Shown piece by piece: positions 26,799 to 36,510 of a stretch of DNA of 38,336 nucleotides (the stretch's first letter is position 1; every line of letters begins with the position of its first letter). The position numbers were made by a program, and so were the translations under genes. The notes below the pieces were generated by a model. The model made no database searches and was not told where the DNA came from. It worked only from the letters and a program-made list of their open reading frames with translations. This DNA is from Limnohabitans sp. (lineage in GTDB: Bacteria; Pseudomonadota; Gammaproteobacteria; Burkholderiales; Burkholderiaceae_C), in assembly GCA_018883305.1 (NCBI GenBank), contig VEQI01000002.1, positions 1-38,336 on the forward strand, given 5' to 3'.

Positions 26799-27703
26799 AT
26801 ACATCAACAACACGCCCCGTGGTGGGGCTGGTGGGGCTGGGCATCATGGGCAGTGCCATGGCGCCCAATTTGCTTGCTGCGGGGTTTGAGGTGGTGGGCT
26901 TTGACCTGTCACCCGAACGCCTGCAGGTCTTCCAACAAGCCGGGGGAACCCCAGCAACTTCACCTCAGGCGGTGGCTCAAGCCGCCCGCATCGTGATCAC
27001 TTCGTTGCCCAGTGTGGCCGCACTTCACAGTGTGGTTCTGGGGCCGCAGGGCCTGACAGCCGCCAGCGGCGAAGGGCACATTCTGGTGGAGACCAGCACC
27101 TTCCCTATTGAAGACAAGCAGGCAGTCCGTGATCAGGCCTCAGGCTGGACCATGCTGGACTGTCCGCTCAGCGGCACCGGTGCGCAGGCCGTCACCAAGG
27201 ATTTGTTGGTGTACGCCAGCGGGGACCCACAAGCCATCCAGACCTGTGGACCGGTGTTCAACGGTTTCGCGAAGGCGCATCACGATGTGGGCGCATTTGG
27301 CAATGGTTCGCGCATGAAGTTCGTGGCCAACCTCCTGGTGGCCATCCACAATGTGGCTGCCGCCGAAGCCTTTGCCCTGGGCATCAAGGCGGGCCTGGAT
27401 GCGCAAACCATTTACAAGGTGATTGCTGATGGCGCAGGAGGCTCACGCATGTTCAGCGTGCGCGGTCCCCAGATGGTGGCCAACCACTATGAGCCTGCCA
27501 CCATGAAGGTGGAGACCTGGCAAAAGGACATGAGGATCATTGCCGAGTTTGCCGCCAAGGTGGAAGCGCCCACGCCCTTGTTTCATGCCACCGCGCCCAT
27601 CTACAACATCGCCATGGCGCAAGGTCGAGGCGCGCAGGACACGGCCGCGGTGTTTGCCGTCCTGGCTGACATGGCGCGGATAGACTTGCCCGCATCATCC
27701 TGA
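26795..27703 (+). CDS. NAD(P)-dependent beta-hydroxyacid dehydrogenase (3-hydroxyisobutyrate dehydrogenase family)
   Basis: 'VVGLVGLGIMGSAMAPNLLAAGFEVVGFD', 'MLDCPLSGTG', 'GNGSRMKFVANLLVAIHNVAAAEAF'. ATGA overlap with the upstream stop. Confidence 0.94.
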   Translation: MNTSTTRPVVGLVGLGIMGSAMAPNLLAAGFEVVGFDLSPERLQVFQQAGGTPATSPQAVAQAARIVITSLPSVAALHSVVLGPQGLTAASGEGHILVETSTFPIEDKQAVRDQASGWTMLDCPLSGTGAQAVTKDLLVYASGDPQAIQTCGPVFNGFAKAHHDVGAFGNGSRMKFVANLLVAIHNVAAAEAFALGIKAGLDAQTIYKVIADGAGGSRMFSVRGPQMVANHYEPATMKVETWQKDMRIIAEFAAKVEAPTPLFHATAPIYNIAMAQGRGAQDTAAVFAVLADMARIDLPASS

Positions 27704-27714
27704 GGAGACTACGC

Positions 27715-28707
27715 ATGTTCACGTTTTTGTCGCTTCCTTGTTTTCGTCGGTGGGCCATCCTGGCCCTGGGTACCCTGTTGGGTGGCCTGGCGCTGGCGCA
27801 GGATTACCCGAATCGCCCGATCACCCTGGTGATGCCCTATGCGGCTGGCGGGCCCGGCGATGTCATCACCCGCATTTATGCAGCGGCCCTGCAAAAAAGC
27901 CTGGGACAGCAAGTGGTGGTGGAGAACCCGGCCGGTGCGGCGGGGTCCATCGGCACGGCCAAGGTCGCGCGCAGCAAGCCGGATGGATACACCTTGTTGA
28001 TGATCCATGTCAGCCATGCCACCAACCCGTTCATGTTCAAGTCCTTGAGCTACAACCCGGTGGAAGACTTTGAGCCCATTGGACTGGCCACGGAAGGGCC
28101 GATGTTGCTGGTGGCCAGGAAGGATTTTCCGGCGCGTGATGCGCGTGAGTTTCTGGACTATGTGCGCGCCAATGCTTCCAAGCTCAGCATGGGTCACGCC
28201 GGCCCGGGCTCGGCCGCGCATTTGTGCAACCTGAAATTCATGCAGGCCCTCAAGGTGGATATCACCCAGGTGCCTTACAAGGGCGCGGCGCCCGCTCTCA
28301 ACGACTTGATGGGCGGACAACTCGACCTGATGTGCGACCAAACCTCCAACAACCTGCCCACGGTGCAAAGTGGTCGTGTGCGTGCCTATGCCGTGGCTGG
28401 CACCCAACGGCTGGCGCAAGTGCCGGACGTGCCTTCACTGCAAGAGGCCGGTTTGTCTGGCTTTGAGATCAGCATCTTTTTTGGCATGTACGCGCCCAAG
28501 GGCACACCCAAGCCCGTGCTGGATCGCCTGACAGCGGCATTGCAACAAGCCGTGCGAGACCCCGACGTCAAGGCACGACTGGCCGCCTTGGCCACCTTGC
28601 CAGTGCCGGTGGAGAAAGCCCGGCCTGAAGCCTTGCGGGCGCACCTGAAATCAGAAATCGATACCTTGGGACCTTTGTTGCAAGGGGCGGGGATCAAGCC
28701 TGAATGA
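27715..28707 (+). CDS. Bug/TctC family substrate-binding protein
   Basis: Signal peptide, then 'YPNRPITLVMPYAAGGPGDVITRIYAAALQKSLGQQVVVENPAGAAGSIGTAKVARSKPDGYTLL'. Confidence 0.95.
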   Translation: MFTFLSLPCFRRWAILALGTLLGGLALAQDYPNRPITLVMPYAAGGPGDVITRIYAAALQKSLGQQVVVENPAGAAGSIGTAKVARSKPDGYTLLMIHVSHATNPFMFKSLSYNPVEDFEPIGLATEGPMLLVARKDFPARDAREFLDYVRANASKLSMGHAGPGSAAHLCNLKFMQALKVDITQVPYKGAAPALNDLMGGQLDLMCDQTSNNLPTVQSGRVRAYAVAGTQRLAQVPDVPSLQEAGLSGFEISIFFGMYAPKGTPKPVLDRLTAALQQAVRDPDVKARLAALATLPVPVEKARPEALRAHLKSEIDTLGPLLQGAGIKPE

Positions 28708-28749
28708 GTTTGAGGGTGCGTCGAGACAGATTGCCCAAGGGGGTGATGC

Positions 28750-29505
28750 GTGCTGTTTAATGCCCAGGAGCGTCACGCACGCCGGGTGGCTTTTTGGTCA
28801 GGCGTTCGCATGGCGTTGGGTGCACCGGCGGCCGTGCTGTTTGCCGGCATGCTGGGCTTTGGCGCCCTGGGTCACGCCAGTCAGATGGATCCCTGGCTGA
28901 TGTCCCTGAGCAGCTGGACCGTGCTGGCCTTGCCAGGGCAGGTGGTGATGATCGAGATGCTCTCGCACGGCGCCTCCTGGATGGCCATCATGCTGGCCGT
29001 GACGCTCACCTCCAGTCGGTTTGTCGTCATGGTGGTGACGCTATTTTCTCAATTTGACGATCGTGACCGGCGCCCACGTCTGTATGCCTGGGTGCACCTC
29101 TTGGCCATGACCGCTTGGGCCTTGTCCATGCGGGATTTTCAAACCATGCCCCGTGAGCAGCGTGCGCCGTTTTTCCTGGGCCTGGGCCTGGTGTGCGGTT
29201 TGGTGGGCTTGCCGGGTACCGCCCTGGGCTATTGGCTGGCCGGCAGCGTGCACCCGGCCGTCACTTTGGCCATGGTGTTCATCAACCCTTTGTTTTTTCT
29301 GCTGACCTTCACCGAGGTGCGCCCCTGGGCCAATCGACTGGCCATTGTGATGGGTTGTGTCCTGGGACCCTTGATGTATTTGCTGGACGCAGACACCAGT
29401 TTGCTCACCACAGGGTTGCTGGCTGGCAGCCTGGGTTATTGGGTGGACAGGCGATGGTTGCGTCCAGGCACACCAGTCATCTCCACCGCGGGAGTTCAGG
29501 AATGA
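28750..29505 (+). CDS. azlC: AzlC family permease subunit
   Basis: Hydrophobic multi-span protein with 'SSWTVLALPGQVVMIEMLSHGASWMAIMLAVTLTSSRFVVMVVTL', followed by an AzlD-like gene with ATGA overlap. Confidence 0.82.
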   Translation: MLFNAQERHARRVAFWSGVRMALGAPAAVLFAGMLGFGALGHASQMDPWLMSLSSWTVLALPGQVVMIEMLSHGASWMAIMLAVTLTSSRFVVMVVTLFSQFDDRDRRPRLYAWVHLLAMTAWALSMRDFQTMPREQRAPFFLGLGLVCGLVGLPGTALGYWLAGSVHPAVTLAMVFINPLFFLLTFTEVRPWANRLAIVMGCVLGPLMYLLDADTSLLTTGLLAGSLGYWVDRRWLRPGTPVISTAGVQE

Positions 29506-29837
29506 ACTGGACCTTGCATGGCCCTTGGCTGGCGTTGATCGGAGCCAGTGTGGGGACCTATTTGTGCCGCGCAGTGGGTGTGGCCATGGCGGGGCGATTG
29601 AATGCGGACAGTGAGTTCTTTCGCTGGCTGTCGGCCGTCACCTATGCCATGGTGGCGGCGCTGACCGTGCGCCTGGTGGTGCTGCCCCAGGGGCCGCTGG
29701 CCACGGTGCCCTTGTGGCTACGTATTCTGTTGTGCGTGCTGAGCGTGGCCGTGATGATGTCACGCCCGCAACGCCGGCTGGTCCCGGCCTTGTTGACCGG
29801 CACCCTCCTGATGCTGATCTACGGCTTTATGCGGTGA
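29502..29837 (+). CDS. azlD: AzlD family small membrane protein
   Basis: About 110 aa hydrophobic protein, 'GTYLCRAVGVAMAGRLNADSEFFRWLSAVTYAMVAALTVRLVVLP', coupled to the AzlC-like gene. Confidence 0.82.
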   Translation: MNWTLHGPWLALIGASVGTYLCRAVGVAMAGRLNADSEFFRWLSAVTYAMVAALTVRLVVLPQGPLATVPLWLRILLCVLSVAVMMSRPQRRLVPALLTGTLLMLIYGFMR

Positions 29838-30558
29838 CGCGTGGCGCCACGGACAGGCCACGCACGCCGTGCTTGTCAATCAGCCGCGCCACCAGCCCCG
29901 TGTCAATGGCCTCGTTCACGAATTGCTGCAGGAACACCGCGGCTTGCGTGTTGCGCTTGTGCGTGCCGATGGATTGCTGCACCGCGGTGAATTGGCCGGG
30001 CAGAATGCGCGAACCAGGCCATTTCTCGGCGTCGGACAGCAGTCGAGGGCGCAGGCAGGCCATGGCTTCCAGGCCATCGCGCTGAACCATTTCCAAGGTG
30101 GCATCAAAGCCTTCGGCATGCACCAGCGTGGCATGTTGAATGTGCCGCTTGAGCCACAGGTCGTAGGCACTTCGCGCGGCCACGCCAATGCGCACACCGG
30201 GGCGGTCAATCTCTGCCATGGTTTGAATGGGTGAACCCGGTGGCACCAGATAGGTGGCCTCGATCTCCACATAGGCGGTGGAGAAGGTGATGCGTTCAGC
30301 ACGTGCCGGCTCGGCACCGATGAGGCCGATATCCCAGGTGTTGTCCGCCGCAGCATCTGCCAGTTCGCCAGGCGTGGCATAGGGCACCAGCTGAAGGCCC
30401 ACGCCCAGACGGTCGGCAATGGCTCGCGCCATGTCCGGGCCCACACCTTGTGGTTCACCCTGAGGGCCACGGCTGCTGACCAGCAGGAAGTTGAGCAGAT
30501 TGACAGCGGCACGCAGCGTTCCCTGGGGAGCCAGTTCCTGAATGATGGCGTCGTACAT
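29827..30558 (-). CDS. Family-3 solute-binding (SBP_bac_3-like) protein lacking a signal peptide
   Basis: 'GTLRAAVNLLNFLLV...GVGPDMARAIADRLGVGLQLVPYATPGELADAAADNTWDIGLIGAEPARAERITFSTAYVEIEATYLVPPGSPIQ'. In-frame stop TGA at 30580-30582 just upstream of the ATG. Confidence 0.85.
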   Translation of the reverse strand: MYDAIIQELAPQGTLRAAVNLLNFLLVSSRGPQGEPQGVGPDMARAIADRLGVGLQLVPYATPGELADAAADNTWDIGLIGAEPARAERITFSTAYVEIEATYLVPPGSPIQTMAEIDRPGVRIGVAARSAYDLWLKRHIQHATLVHAEGFDATLEMVQRDGLEAMACLRPRLLSDAEKWPGSRILPGQFTAVQQSIGTHKRNTQAAVFLQQFVNEAIDTGLVARLIDKHGVRGLSVAPRVTA

Positions 30559-30738
30559 GAGACCTCTGGAATAGGTGAATCAACGAAATGAGCCGCTGAG
30601 TCTATCGTGCCTGCCAGTGGTTGGCGTTCGGACTGTCGCCTGCTGGACGTTCCATGTGTCAGCGTCTCGGGGCGCGAATTGACAAGACCTTTGAGCCTAC
30701 CTACAGTGGCCAGCACTGTTGATCATTTGACTTGCCGC

Positions 30739-31866
30739 ATGTTCCGAGCTCCCACCACCCTGGCGCAAACCTCTGACGCCACCCGCGATCTGCCCGAATA
30801 CCTCACCCTGCATGAAATTGTGAAAAAGGCGCGCCAGCGTCTAAGCCACGACAACTGGGACTACATCATTGGTGGCACGGAGACCGAAGTGAGTGTCAAG
30901 CGCAATCGTCTGGCGCTGGACTCGCTGGGCTTTCGTCCTCGCATCCTGCGTGATGTGAGCCGCATCGATGCCGGCACCGATTTTCTGGGACGACGCTTGC
31001 GCCTGCCTGTGGTGCTGGCCCCCGTCGGCAGTCTGGAATTGTTCAGTGCCGAAGGCGCCGCCGAATCTGCCCGTGCCGCTCACACCTTTGGTGTGGCGCA
31101 CATGCTGAGTTCGGTGTGTCAGCCGGGCATCGAAGGCTTGGCCGAAGCTGCGCCCAAGGCGCTGCGGACCTATCAGCTCTATGTGCATGGCGACGCGGGC
31201 TGGATCGACGACCGGATTGAACGCTGCATCGAAGCGGGCTACTCGATGTTCTGTTTCACGGTGGACTCCGCGGTGTACAGCCGGCGTGAGCGAGATCAGG
31301 CCAAGCGCAACATTCGCCGCAACGTGGTGCCAGGGCGTGAGATGCAGGTGTTTTTCAGCTGGAAGGACATTGAGCGCATTCGCGCCAAATACAACATTCC
31401 CCTGGCACTCAAGGGCGTCGACACGGCCGCCGATGCGCAACTGGCGCTGGACCATGGCATCGACATGATCTATGTGTCCAACCATGGTGGGCGTCAACTC
31501 GATCATTGCCTCGGCTCGATGGCCGTGCTGCCCGAGATCGTGGACGTGGTGAAAAAACGGGTGCCGGTGATTGTTGATGGCGGCATCAACCGGGGTTCGG
31601 ATCTGGTGAAGGCCATGGCGGCCGGCGCTGACATGGTGGGCCTGGGCCGCATGCAATGCCTGGCCCTGGCCGCCGGGGGTGAAGCCGGTGTGGTGCGCAT
31701 GCTGGAAATTCTGGAGCATGAGGTGATGACCTGCATGGGCTTGCTGGGTGTCAATCACTGGGGTGAGTTGGAGCGTTCGCACATCTGTGCCGCGCCGCCC
31801 ATTGACACCCCGCACACCCTGAGTGCCTTCCCCCTGTTGTCTCTGGACGAAAAATCCTTTTTCTGA
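30739..31866 (+). CDS. FMN-dependent alpha-hydroxy-acid dehydrogenase/oxidase
   Basis: 'NWDYIIGGTETEVSVKRNRLALDSLGFRPRILRDVS', 'PVVLAPVGSLELF', 'YVSNHGGRQLDHCLGSMAVLPEIV', 'VIVDGGINRGSDLVKAMAAGADMVGLGR'. Confidence 0.93.
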   Translation: MFRAPTTLAQTSDATRDLPEYLTLHEIVKKARQRLSHDNWDYIIGGTETEVSVKRNRLALDSLGFRPRILRDVSRIDAGTDFLGRRLRLPVVLAPVGSLELFSAEGAAESARAAHTFGVAHMLSSVCQPGIEGLAEAAPKALRTYQLYVHGDAGWIDDRIERCIEAGYSMFCFTVDSAVYSRRERDQAKRNIRRNVVPGREMQVFFSWKDIERIRAKYNIPLALKGVDTAADAQLALDHGIDMIYVSNHGGRQLDHCLGSMAVLPEIVDVVKKRVPVIVDGGINRGSDLVKAMAAGADMVGLGRMQCLALAAGGEAGVVRMLEILEHEVMTCMGLLGVNHWGELERSHICAAPPIDTPHTLSAFPLLSLDEKSFF

Positions 31867-31924
31867 AGCGATGGCCGATCATGGCCAGCCCCTTCGCCCG
31901 GTTTGAGTTATCAAGGAGTCGATC

Positions 31925-32374
31925 ATGCGTTTGTCCACCCTGATTCCCGCCGTCCTGGCCGCCACCCTGAGCTGGGGCGCGCTCCCGGTGCAGGCCCAAG
32001 GCAGTTACCCCAACAAACCGGTACGCATGATCGTGCCATTCCCGGCTGGACAAGCCACCGACATGGTGGCCCGCATGCTGGCTGAAGGGCTCGGTCGTGT
32101 CTGGGGGCAGCAGGTGGTGGTGGAAAACCGTCCGGGTGTGCCCGGCATGATGGTGGGCAAAGAGGCGTTGCCCGATGGTTACACCATCACCTTCGGCACC
32201 AGTGGCACGCTGGCGGTGAATCCGGCGGTCATTGCGAAGATCACCTATGACACGCAGCGCGATTACGCCATGATCCACGGCGGCAGCATCATCCCGATGG
32301 TGATTGTGGCCAGCGCAAATTCCCAGTTTCAAACACTGAAAGACTTCGGGCAGCGGCCAGTCCACGATGCGTGA
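31925..32374 (+). pseudogene. Truncated Bug/TctC family substrate-binding protein (about 140 genuine N-terminal residues)
   Basis: Signal peptide and 'YPNKPVRMIVPFPAGQATDMVARMLAEGLGRVWGQQVVVENRPGVPGMMVG...' then homology ends at '...SQFQTLKDF' near 32347; remaining residues 'GQRPVHDA' are antisense of a dioxygenase gene. Confidence 0.88.
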
Positions 32375-33022
32375 GGCATGCGAGGCGAGATACAGCGAAC
32401 GCCGTCCTGTGGACGGAAAGTCCCGCACCAGGGGCTGAATGGCGCCCTTGAGACGATCCTTCTCCGCCGACGAAAATTCAAAGCCCAGGACTTCACGTGA
32501 ATACGCGATGGAGTGATGCACCTGCAAGCCTTCCAGCTGGCGTTGGGTGTCCTCGTCCAGCCAGTCGTACGCCGTGCGCATATCGGCAAACTGGGTATCA
32601 GCGCGCACTGGTGGCAGCACGCGGGCGCTGAGCATGGAGTAACGACCGGGCGGACTGACAAAGCTGGCGTCGGCGTGCCACAGGCGGTTCGCCAGAGAGC
32701 TGACACGCCGACGGTCATCGGGCGCGAGCAGCTCGCCATCGGCGCCCACGTTGGAAATGTCCGACAAGGCCTCATTGCCAAAGCGGTTCTTGACCATCAC
32801 GGCCGTGGAGGTCTGCGCGTGCAATTGCCCGTCAAAACGGGTGGCGAAGTCCAGCTGTTCTTCGTCGGTGAAGGGCTGTTGGCGAAACACCAGCACCCCA
32901 AAGGTGTCCATGGCCTGACGCAGCGTCTGAAGCGTGGCAGGGTCACGGACTTGCCGCAGGTCGATCGGACTGACCTCCGCGACAAAGGTGTCATGCAGAG
33001 GTTTGAAACTGAGCGAGGTCAT
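32345..33022 (-). pseudogene. TfdA/TauD family Fe(II)/2-oxoglutarate dioxygenase, 3' end deleted
   Basis: 'VSPIDLRQVRDPATLQTLRQAMDTFGVLVFRQQPFTDEEQLDFATRFDG', 'LWHADASFVSPPGRYSMLSARVLPP', 'SREVLGFEFSSAEKDRL'. Homology ends at 'SRIVDWPLPE'; the ORF then runs antisense through the Bug remnant. Confidence 0.87.
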
Positions 33023-33038
33023 GCACGGTCTCCTGTCC

Positions 33039-34001
33039 TCAATCGGGTTTGATATTGCCTTCACGGATCACCTTGGACCACTTGCGCATCTCGGAGCGGG
33101 TGAAGCTGTCCAGTTCCTGCGGCGAGGTGGGGCTGGCAATGGCGCCCAGCTCCTCGATGCGCTGACGCACGTCGGGCAGGGACAAGATGCGTGTGACGTC
33201 AGTGTTGATGCGGGTGATGGCCTCGGCAGGTGTGCCAGCGGGCGCCAGCAGCGCGCCCCAGGTGAAGGCTTCATAGCCCTGCAGGCCCGGCATTTCATCC
33301 AGCGCCGGGGTTTGCGGCCAGGAACTCAGGCGTTGACGATTGCCGGTGGCCAGTGCCTTCAGCTTGCCATTGCGCACCTGAGGACCCGATGACAACACGC
33401 TGTCAAAGAGCACACTGCACACGCCCCCGATGGCGGCAATGATGGCGGTGCCGCTGCCACTGTAAGGCACATGGGTGAGCGAGAGGCCTGTCATCGATTT
33501 GAACAACTCTGCCGCCAGGTGCGAGGGCGAACCCGCACCGATGGAACAGTAATTGGCTTGCGAGGGATTGGCCTTGACCCAGGCGATGTACTCGGCCACG
33601 GTGTTCACCGGCAATTGCGCGGGCACCACCATGAGCAGTGGGTTGACCGACAACAACGAGATGGCGCTGAAGTCTTTCAACGGGTCATAGGGTATTTTGG
33701 GAAACAGGCTGATGTTGATGGCGTGCGGACCTGCACCGGTGGAGAGCAGGGTGTAGCCATCAGGCGCGGATTTGGCCACCAGGTCACTGCCAATCATGGC
33801 TGCACCACCCGGGCGGTTATCCACCAGCACCGGCTGTTTCCAGATGTCCGAGAGCTTCTGCGCCAGCAACCGAGTGAGGATGTCGGTGGTGCCTCCAGGC
33901 GGGTAGGGCACGACGATGCGTACCGCCTTTTCTGGCCAGGCCGCCCAGGCCTGCATTCCCCAACATAGCAACAGGGCGCAAGCCCAACGTGTCCAGCGCA
34001 T
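33039..34001 (-). CDS. Bug/TctC family substrate-binding protein
   Basis: 'MRWTRWACALLLCWGMQAWAAWPEKAVRIVVPYPPGGTTDILTRLLAQKLSDIWKQPVLVDNRPGGAAMIGSDLVAKSAPDGYTLL'. Start ATG 34001. Confidence 0.94.
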   Translation of the reverse strand: MRWTRWACALLLCWGMQAWAAWPEKAVRIVVPYPPGGTTDILTRLLAQKLSDIWKQPVLVDNRPGGAAMIGSDLVAKSAPDGYTLLSTGAGPHAINISLFPKIPYDPLKDFSAISLLSVNPLLMVVPAQLPVNTVAEYIAWVKANPSQANYCSIGAGSPSHLAAELFKSMTGLSLTHVPYSGSGTAIIAAIGGVCSVLFDSVLSSGPQVRNGKLKALATGNRQRLSSWPQTPALDEMPGLQGYEAFTWGALLAPAGTPAEAITRINTDVTRILSLPDVRQRIEELGAIASPTSPQELDSFTRSEMRKWSKVIREGNIKPD

Positions 34002-34187
34002 CGTGATGTCTCCTTTTTGGTGTGGCCTTGAGTTTAGGTCGATGGACCATTCTTTGCAGACCTGCGTTGGATTGCTCCCCTGGGGAAACACCGATATGAT
34101 GCCAATCCCCCGCGATCTGCGTTGACTTGACCGGTCGACGTGAGGCAGGGACAGTCAATCAAACATCATCAAGACAGGAGTGACACC

Positions 34188-35342
34188 ATGGCAGGACTCT
34201 TACCTCACATCGACCCGGATGGCTTGCTGGAGTTTTCGGTGGTCTACACCGACCGTGCGCTCAACCACATGTCGCAACGCTTTCAAGGCGTGATGAAAGA
34301 CATCTCGGGTGTCCTGAAAGAGGTGTACCACGCCCATGCGGCTGTGCTGGTGCCCGGCAGTGGCACCTTTGGCATGGAGTCCGTGGCGCGTCAATTTGCC
34401 ACTGGTCGTCGGGTGATGGTGATTCGCAATGGCTGGTTCAGCTATCGCTGGACCCAGATTTTCGAGATGGGCCACATTCCCGCCGAGAGCATGGTGATGA
34501 AGGCCCGACGTGTCAGCACCGACGCCCAATCGGCCTGGACACCCTGTCCAGTGGATGAGGTGGTGCAAGCCATTCGCCAGCATCGCCCCGAAGTGGTGTT
34601 TGCACCGCATGTGGAAACAGCCGCAGGCATGATTCTGCCGGACGACTACCTGCGCAAGGTCTCGGACGCGGTGCATGAGGTGGGTGGCCTGATGGTGTTG
34701 GATTGCATCGCTTCCGGTGCGGCCTGGGTGGACATGCAGGCCACGGGCGTGGATGTGTTGATCAGCGCCCCCCAGAAGGGCTGGAGCAGCTCCCCGTGTT
34801 GTGCCATGGTGATGCTGAGCGAGCGCGCCCGGACCGCCATCGAGCAGACTCAGAGCACCAGCTTTGCCTGTGATCTCAAGAAATGGCTCAACATCATGGA
34901 AGCGTACGAGAAGGGCGGTCATGCCTATCACGCCACCATGCCCACCGATGCCCTCATGCGCCTGCGCGACGTGATGCTGGAGACACGTGCTTATGGTTTT
35001 GACAAAGTGCGGCAGGAGCAATACGAGATTGGCCGGCAGGTGCGTGCGCTGCTGGAGTCACGTGGCTTCAAGAGTGTGGCGGCGGAAGGTTTCAAGGCGC
35101 CCGGCGTGGTGGTGAGCTACACCACCGATGCGGACGTTCACAACAGCAAGAAGTTTTTGGCACTGGGCTTGCAAACAGCCGCCGGTGTGCCGCTGCAATG
35201 CGACGAGCCTGCCGACTTCATGACCTTCCGCATCGGGCTCTTTGGCCTGGAGAAACTCCATCACGTGTCGCGCAGTGTGGAACACCTGGCGCAGGCCCTG
35301 GACCGCATGGGCTACACCGCCAAGGAGGCGGTGGCTGCCTGA
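34188..35342 (+). CDS. Class V PLP-dependent aminotransferase (alanine-glyoxylate / 2-aminoethylphosphonate transaminase-like)
   Basis: 'VPGSGTFGMESVARQFATGRRVMVIRNGWFSYRWTQIF', 'APHVETAAGMILPDDYL', 'LDCIASGAAWVDMQATGVDVLISAPQKGWSSSP'. Confidence 0.9.
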   Translation: MAGLLPHIDPDGLLEFSVVYTDRALNHMSQRFQGVMKDISGVLKEVYHAHAAVLVPGSGTFGMESVARQFATGRRVMVIRNGWFSYRWTQIFEMGHIPAESMVMKARRVSTDAQSAWTPCPVDEVVQAIRQHRPEVVFAPHVETAAGMILPDDYLRKVSDAVHEVGGLMVLDCIASGAAWVDMQATGVDVLISAPQKGWSSSPCCAMVMLSERARTAIEQTQSTSFACDLKKWLNIMEAYEKGGHAYHATMPTDALMRLRDVMLETRAYGFDKVRQEQYEIGRQVRALLESRGFKSVAAEGFKAPGVVVSYTTDADVHNSKKFLALGLQTAAGVPLQCDEPADFMTFRIGLFGLEKLHHVSRSVEHLAQALDRMGYTAKEAVAA

Positions 35343-35348
35343 GCGGGC

Positions 35349-36416
35349 TTACACCGTGGCGATCGGTGTGGCCGGTGAGCCCACGGCGCCGGGCAAGCGC
35401 AACGGTGGCGCAGTGAGCAAAAATCGCGAGCGCTGATGCTCGCGCAGCCAGTCTGCCAGCGGCGAGAGGTGCCAGATCTCCCCGAGGTGAACGCCCAGCT
35501 TGAACAGGCAGTGCTGGTGCAAGGGCAGGAACGCGCACTCACCCTCTTGCGGTGACGGGGGATGGGCTTCCACTGCATAGTTGTCCGCAATCAGGGCCAC
35601 CAGCCCGGAGTCGGTGATCCATTGCAGCAGTTTGGGGTCACGCCCCTCCAGCACGGCGCAGCTGTTCAACAGCTTTTCGCCATCCGGCTGACGATTCATC
35701 TCCAGCAGCATGTCGGCAAAGCCGGTGCGCAGACACACCATGTCGCCACTTTCCACCGTGACCTGGTCCTGGCGCAGGATATCCATGAGGTGGTCATAGT
35801 CGATGTTCACGCGTTGCCGTCCCACATGAGCCCAGAGGTCGATCATCACGGCACGACCTTGCACACATCGCTCGGACATGTTTTCGATGCCCAGCTTTTT
35901 CACTTGGGTGGTCGAGCTGCGCGGAATGTTGGGAAAGTCGAAGATGCCCGCACCGCCCGGATAAGCCGGGCCGATGACGTCCACCCCGGGACGAAAGCCG
36001 TTGTAGTACACGGGTTCAGCAATCCCGTCGCCATCGGCATCAAACAGTGCACCCACATGCGCCAGGCTGTCCCACTGCGTGCTGTATTGCAAGTGCATGA
36101 TGACCAGGTCGTCGCACAGCACATCGGTGCAACTCGGGTCATGGGAACGGAGTTGGTAGTTCAGCATGGGCGTGCCCACACGCTCACGTGCCGTGGGACG
36201 CAGCACGGGTGGCATGCGGCGCGGGTTGAGCACATTGCCGCCAGGAAAATCCAGTGGCAGGCTGAGGTTGAAGGTTTGACCGGTGCGAACTTCGGCGATG
36301 CCTTGCATGACCTTTTCACGCGTCAGGAGGTTCATGCGACCGGCTTGATCGTCGGGTCCGAAGTCACCCCAGGTGGAGCCAGGGGGGCGATGTTTCCAGC
36401 GGGGAGATGCGCTCAT
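35349..36416 (-). CDS. Cyclase family protein (long form, 355 aa)
   Basis: 'STWGDFGPDDQAGRMNLLTREKV', 'QYSTQWDSLAHVGALFDADGDG', 'AVMIDLWAHVG', 'VCLRTGFADMLLEM', 'LIADNYAVEAHPP'. Confidence 0.9.
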   Translation of the reverse strand: MSASPRWKHRPPGSTWGDFGPDDQAGRMNLLTREKVMQGIAEVRTGQTFNLSLPLDFPGGNVLNPRRMPPVLRPTARERVGTPMLNYQLRSHDPSCTDVLCDDLVIMHLQYSTQWDSLAHVGALFDADGDGIAEPVYYNGFRPGVDVIGPAYPGGAGIFDFPNIPRSSTTQVKKLGIENMSERCVQGRAVMIDLWAHVGRQRVNIDYDHLMDILRQDQVTVESGDMVCLRTGFADMLLEMNRQPDGEKLLNSCAVLEGRDPKLLQWITDSGLVALIADNYAVEAHPPSPQEGECAFLPLHQHCLFKLGVHLGEIWHLSPLADWLREHQRSRFLLTAPPLRLPGAVGSPATPIATV

Positions 36417-36495
36417 GGGTGTCCTCGATCAGCGATGGCGTGGGAATGGCTCAGTGTGCACGAGGCCACGCGCATGTTCCACCGTCCAGGCGTCG

Positions 36496-36510
36496 CCAAG
36501 GTGACCTTGG
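36496..36510. promoter_or_regulatory. Perfect 15-bp palindrome CCAAGGT-G-ACCTTGG, operator candidate
   Basis: Read directly; sits in the divergent intergenic region between the cyclase (-) and the acyl-CoA-dehydrogenase-fold gene (+). Confidence 0.55.

Noticed and set aside
31751-32344. C-terminal about 200 residues of the 437-aa minus-strand ORF read as a dioxygenase extension
   Set aside because: This part is antisense of the Bug remnant and the FMN dehydrogenase end; it arises from the deletion junction, not from a real domain.
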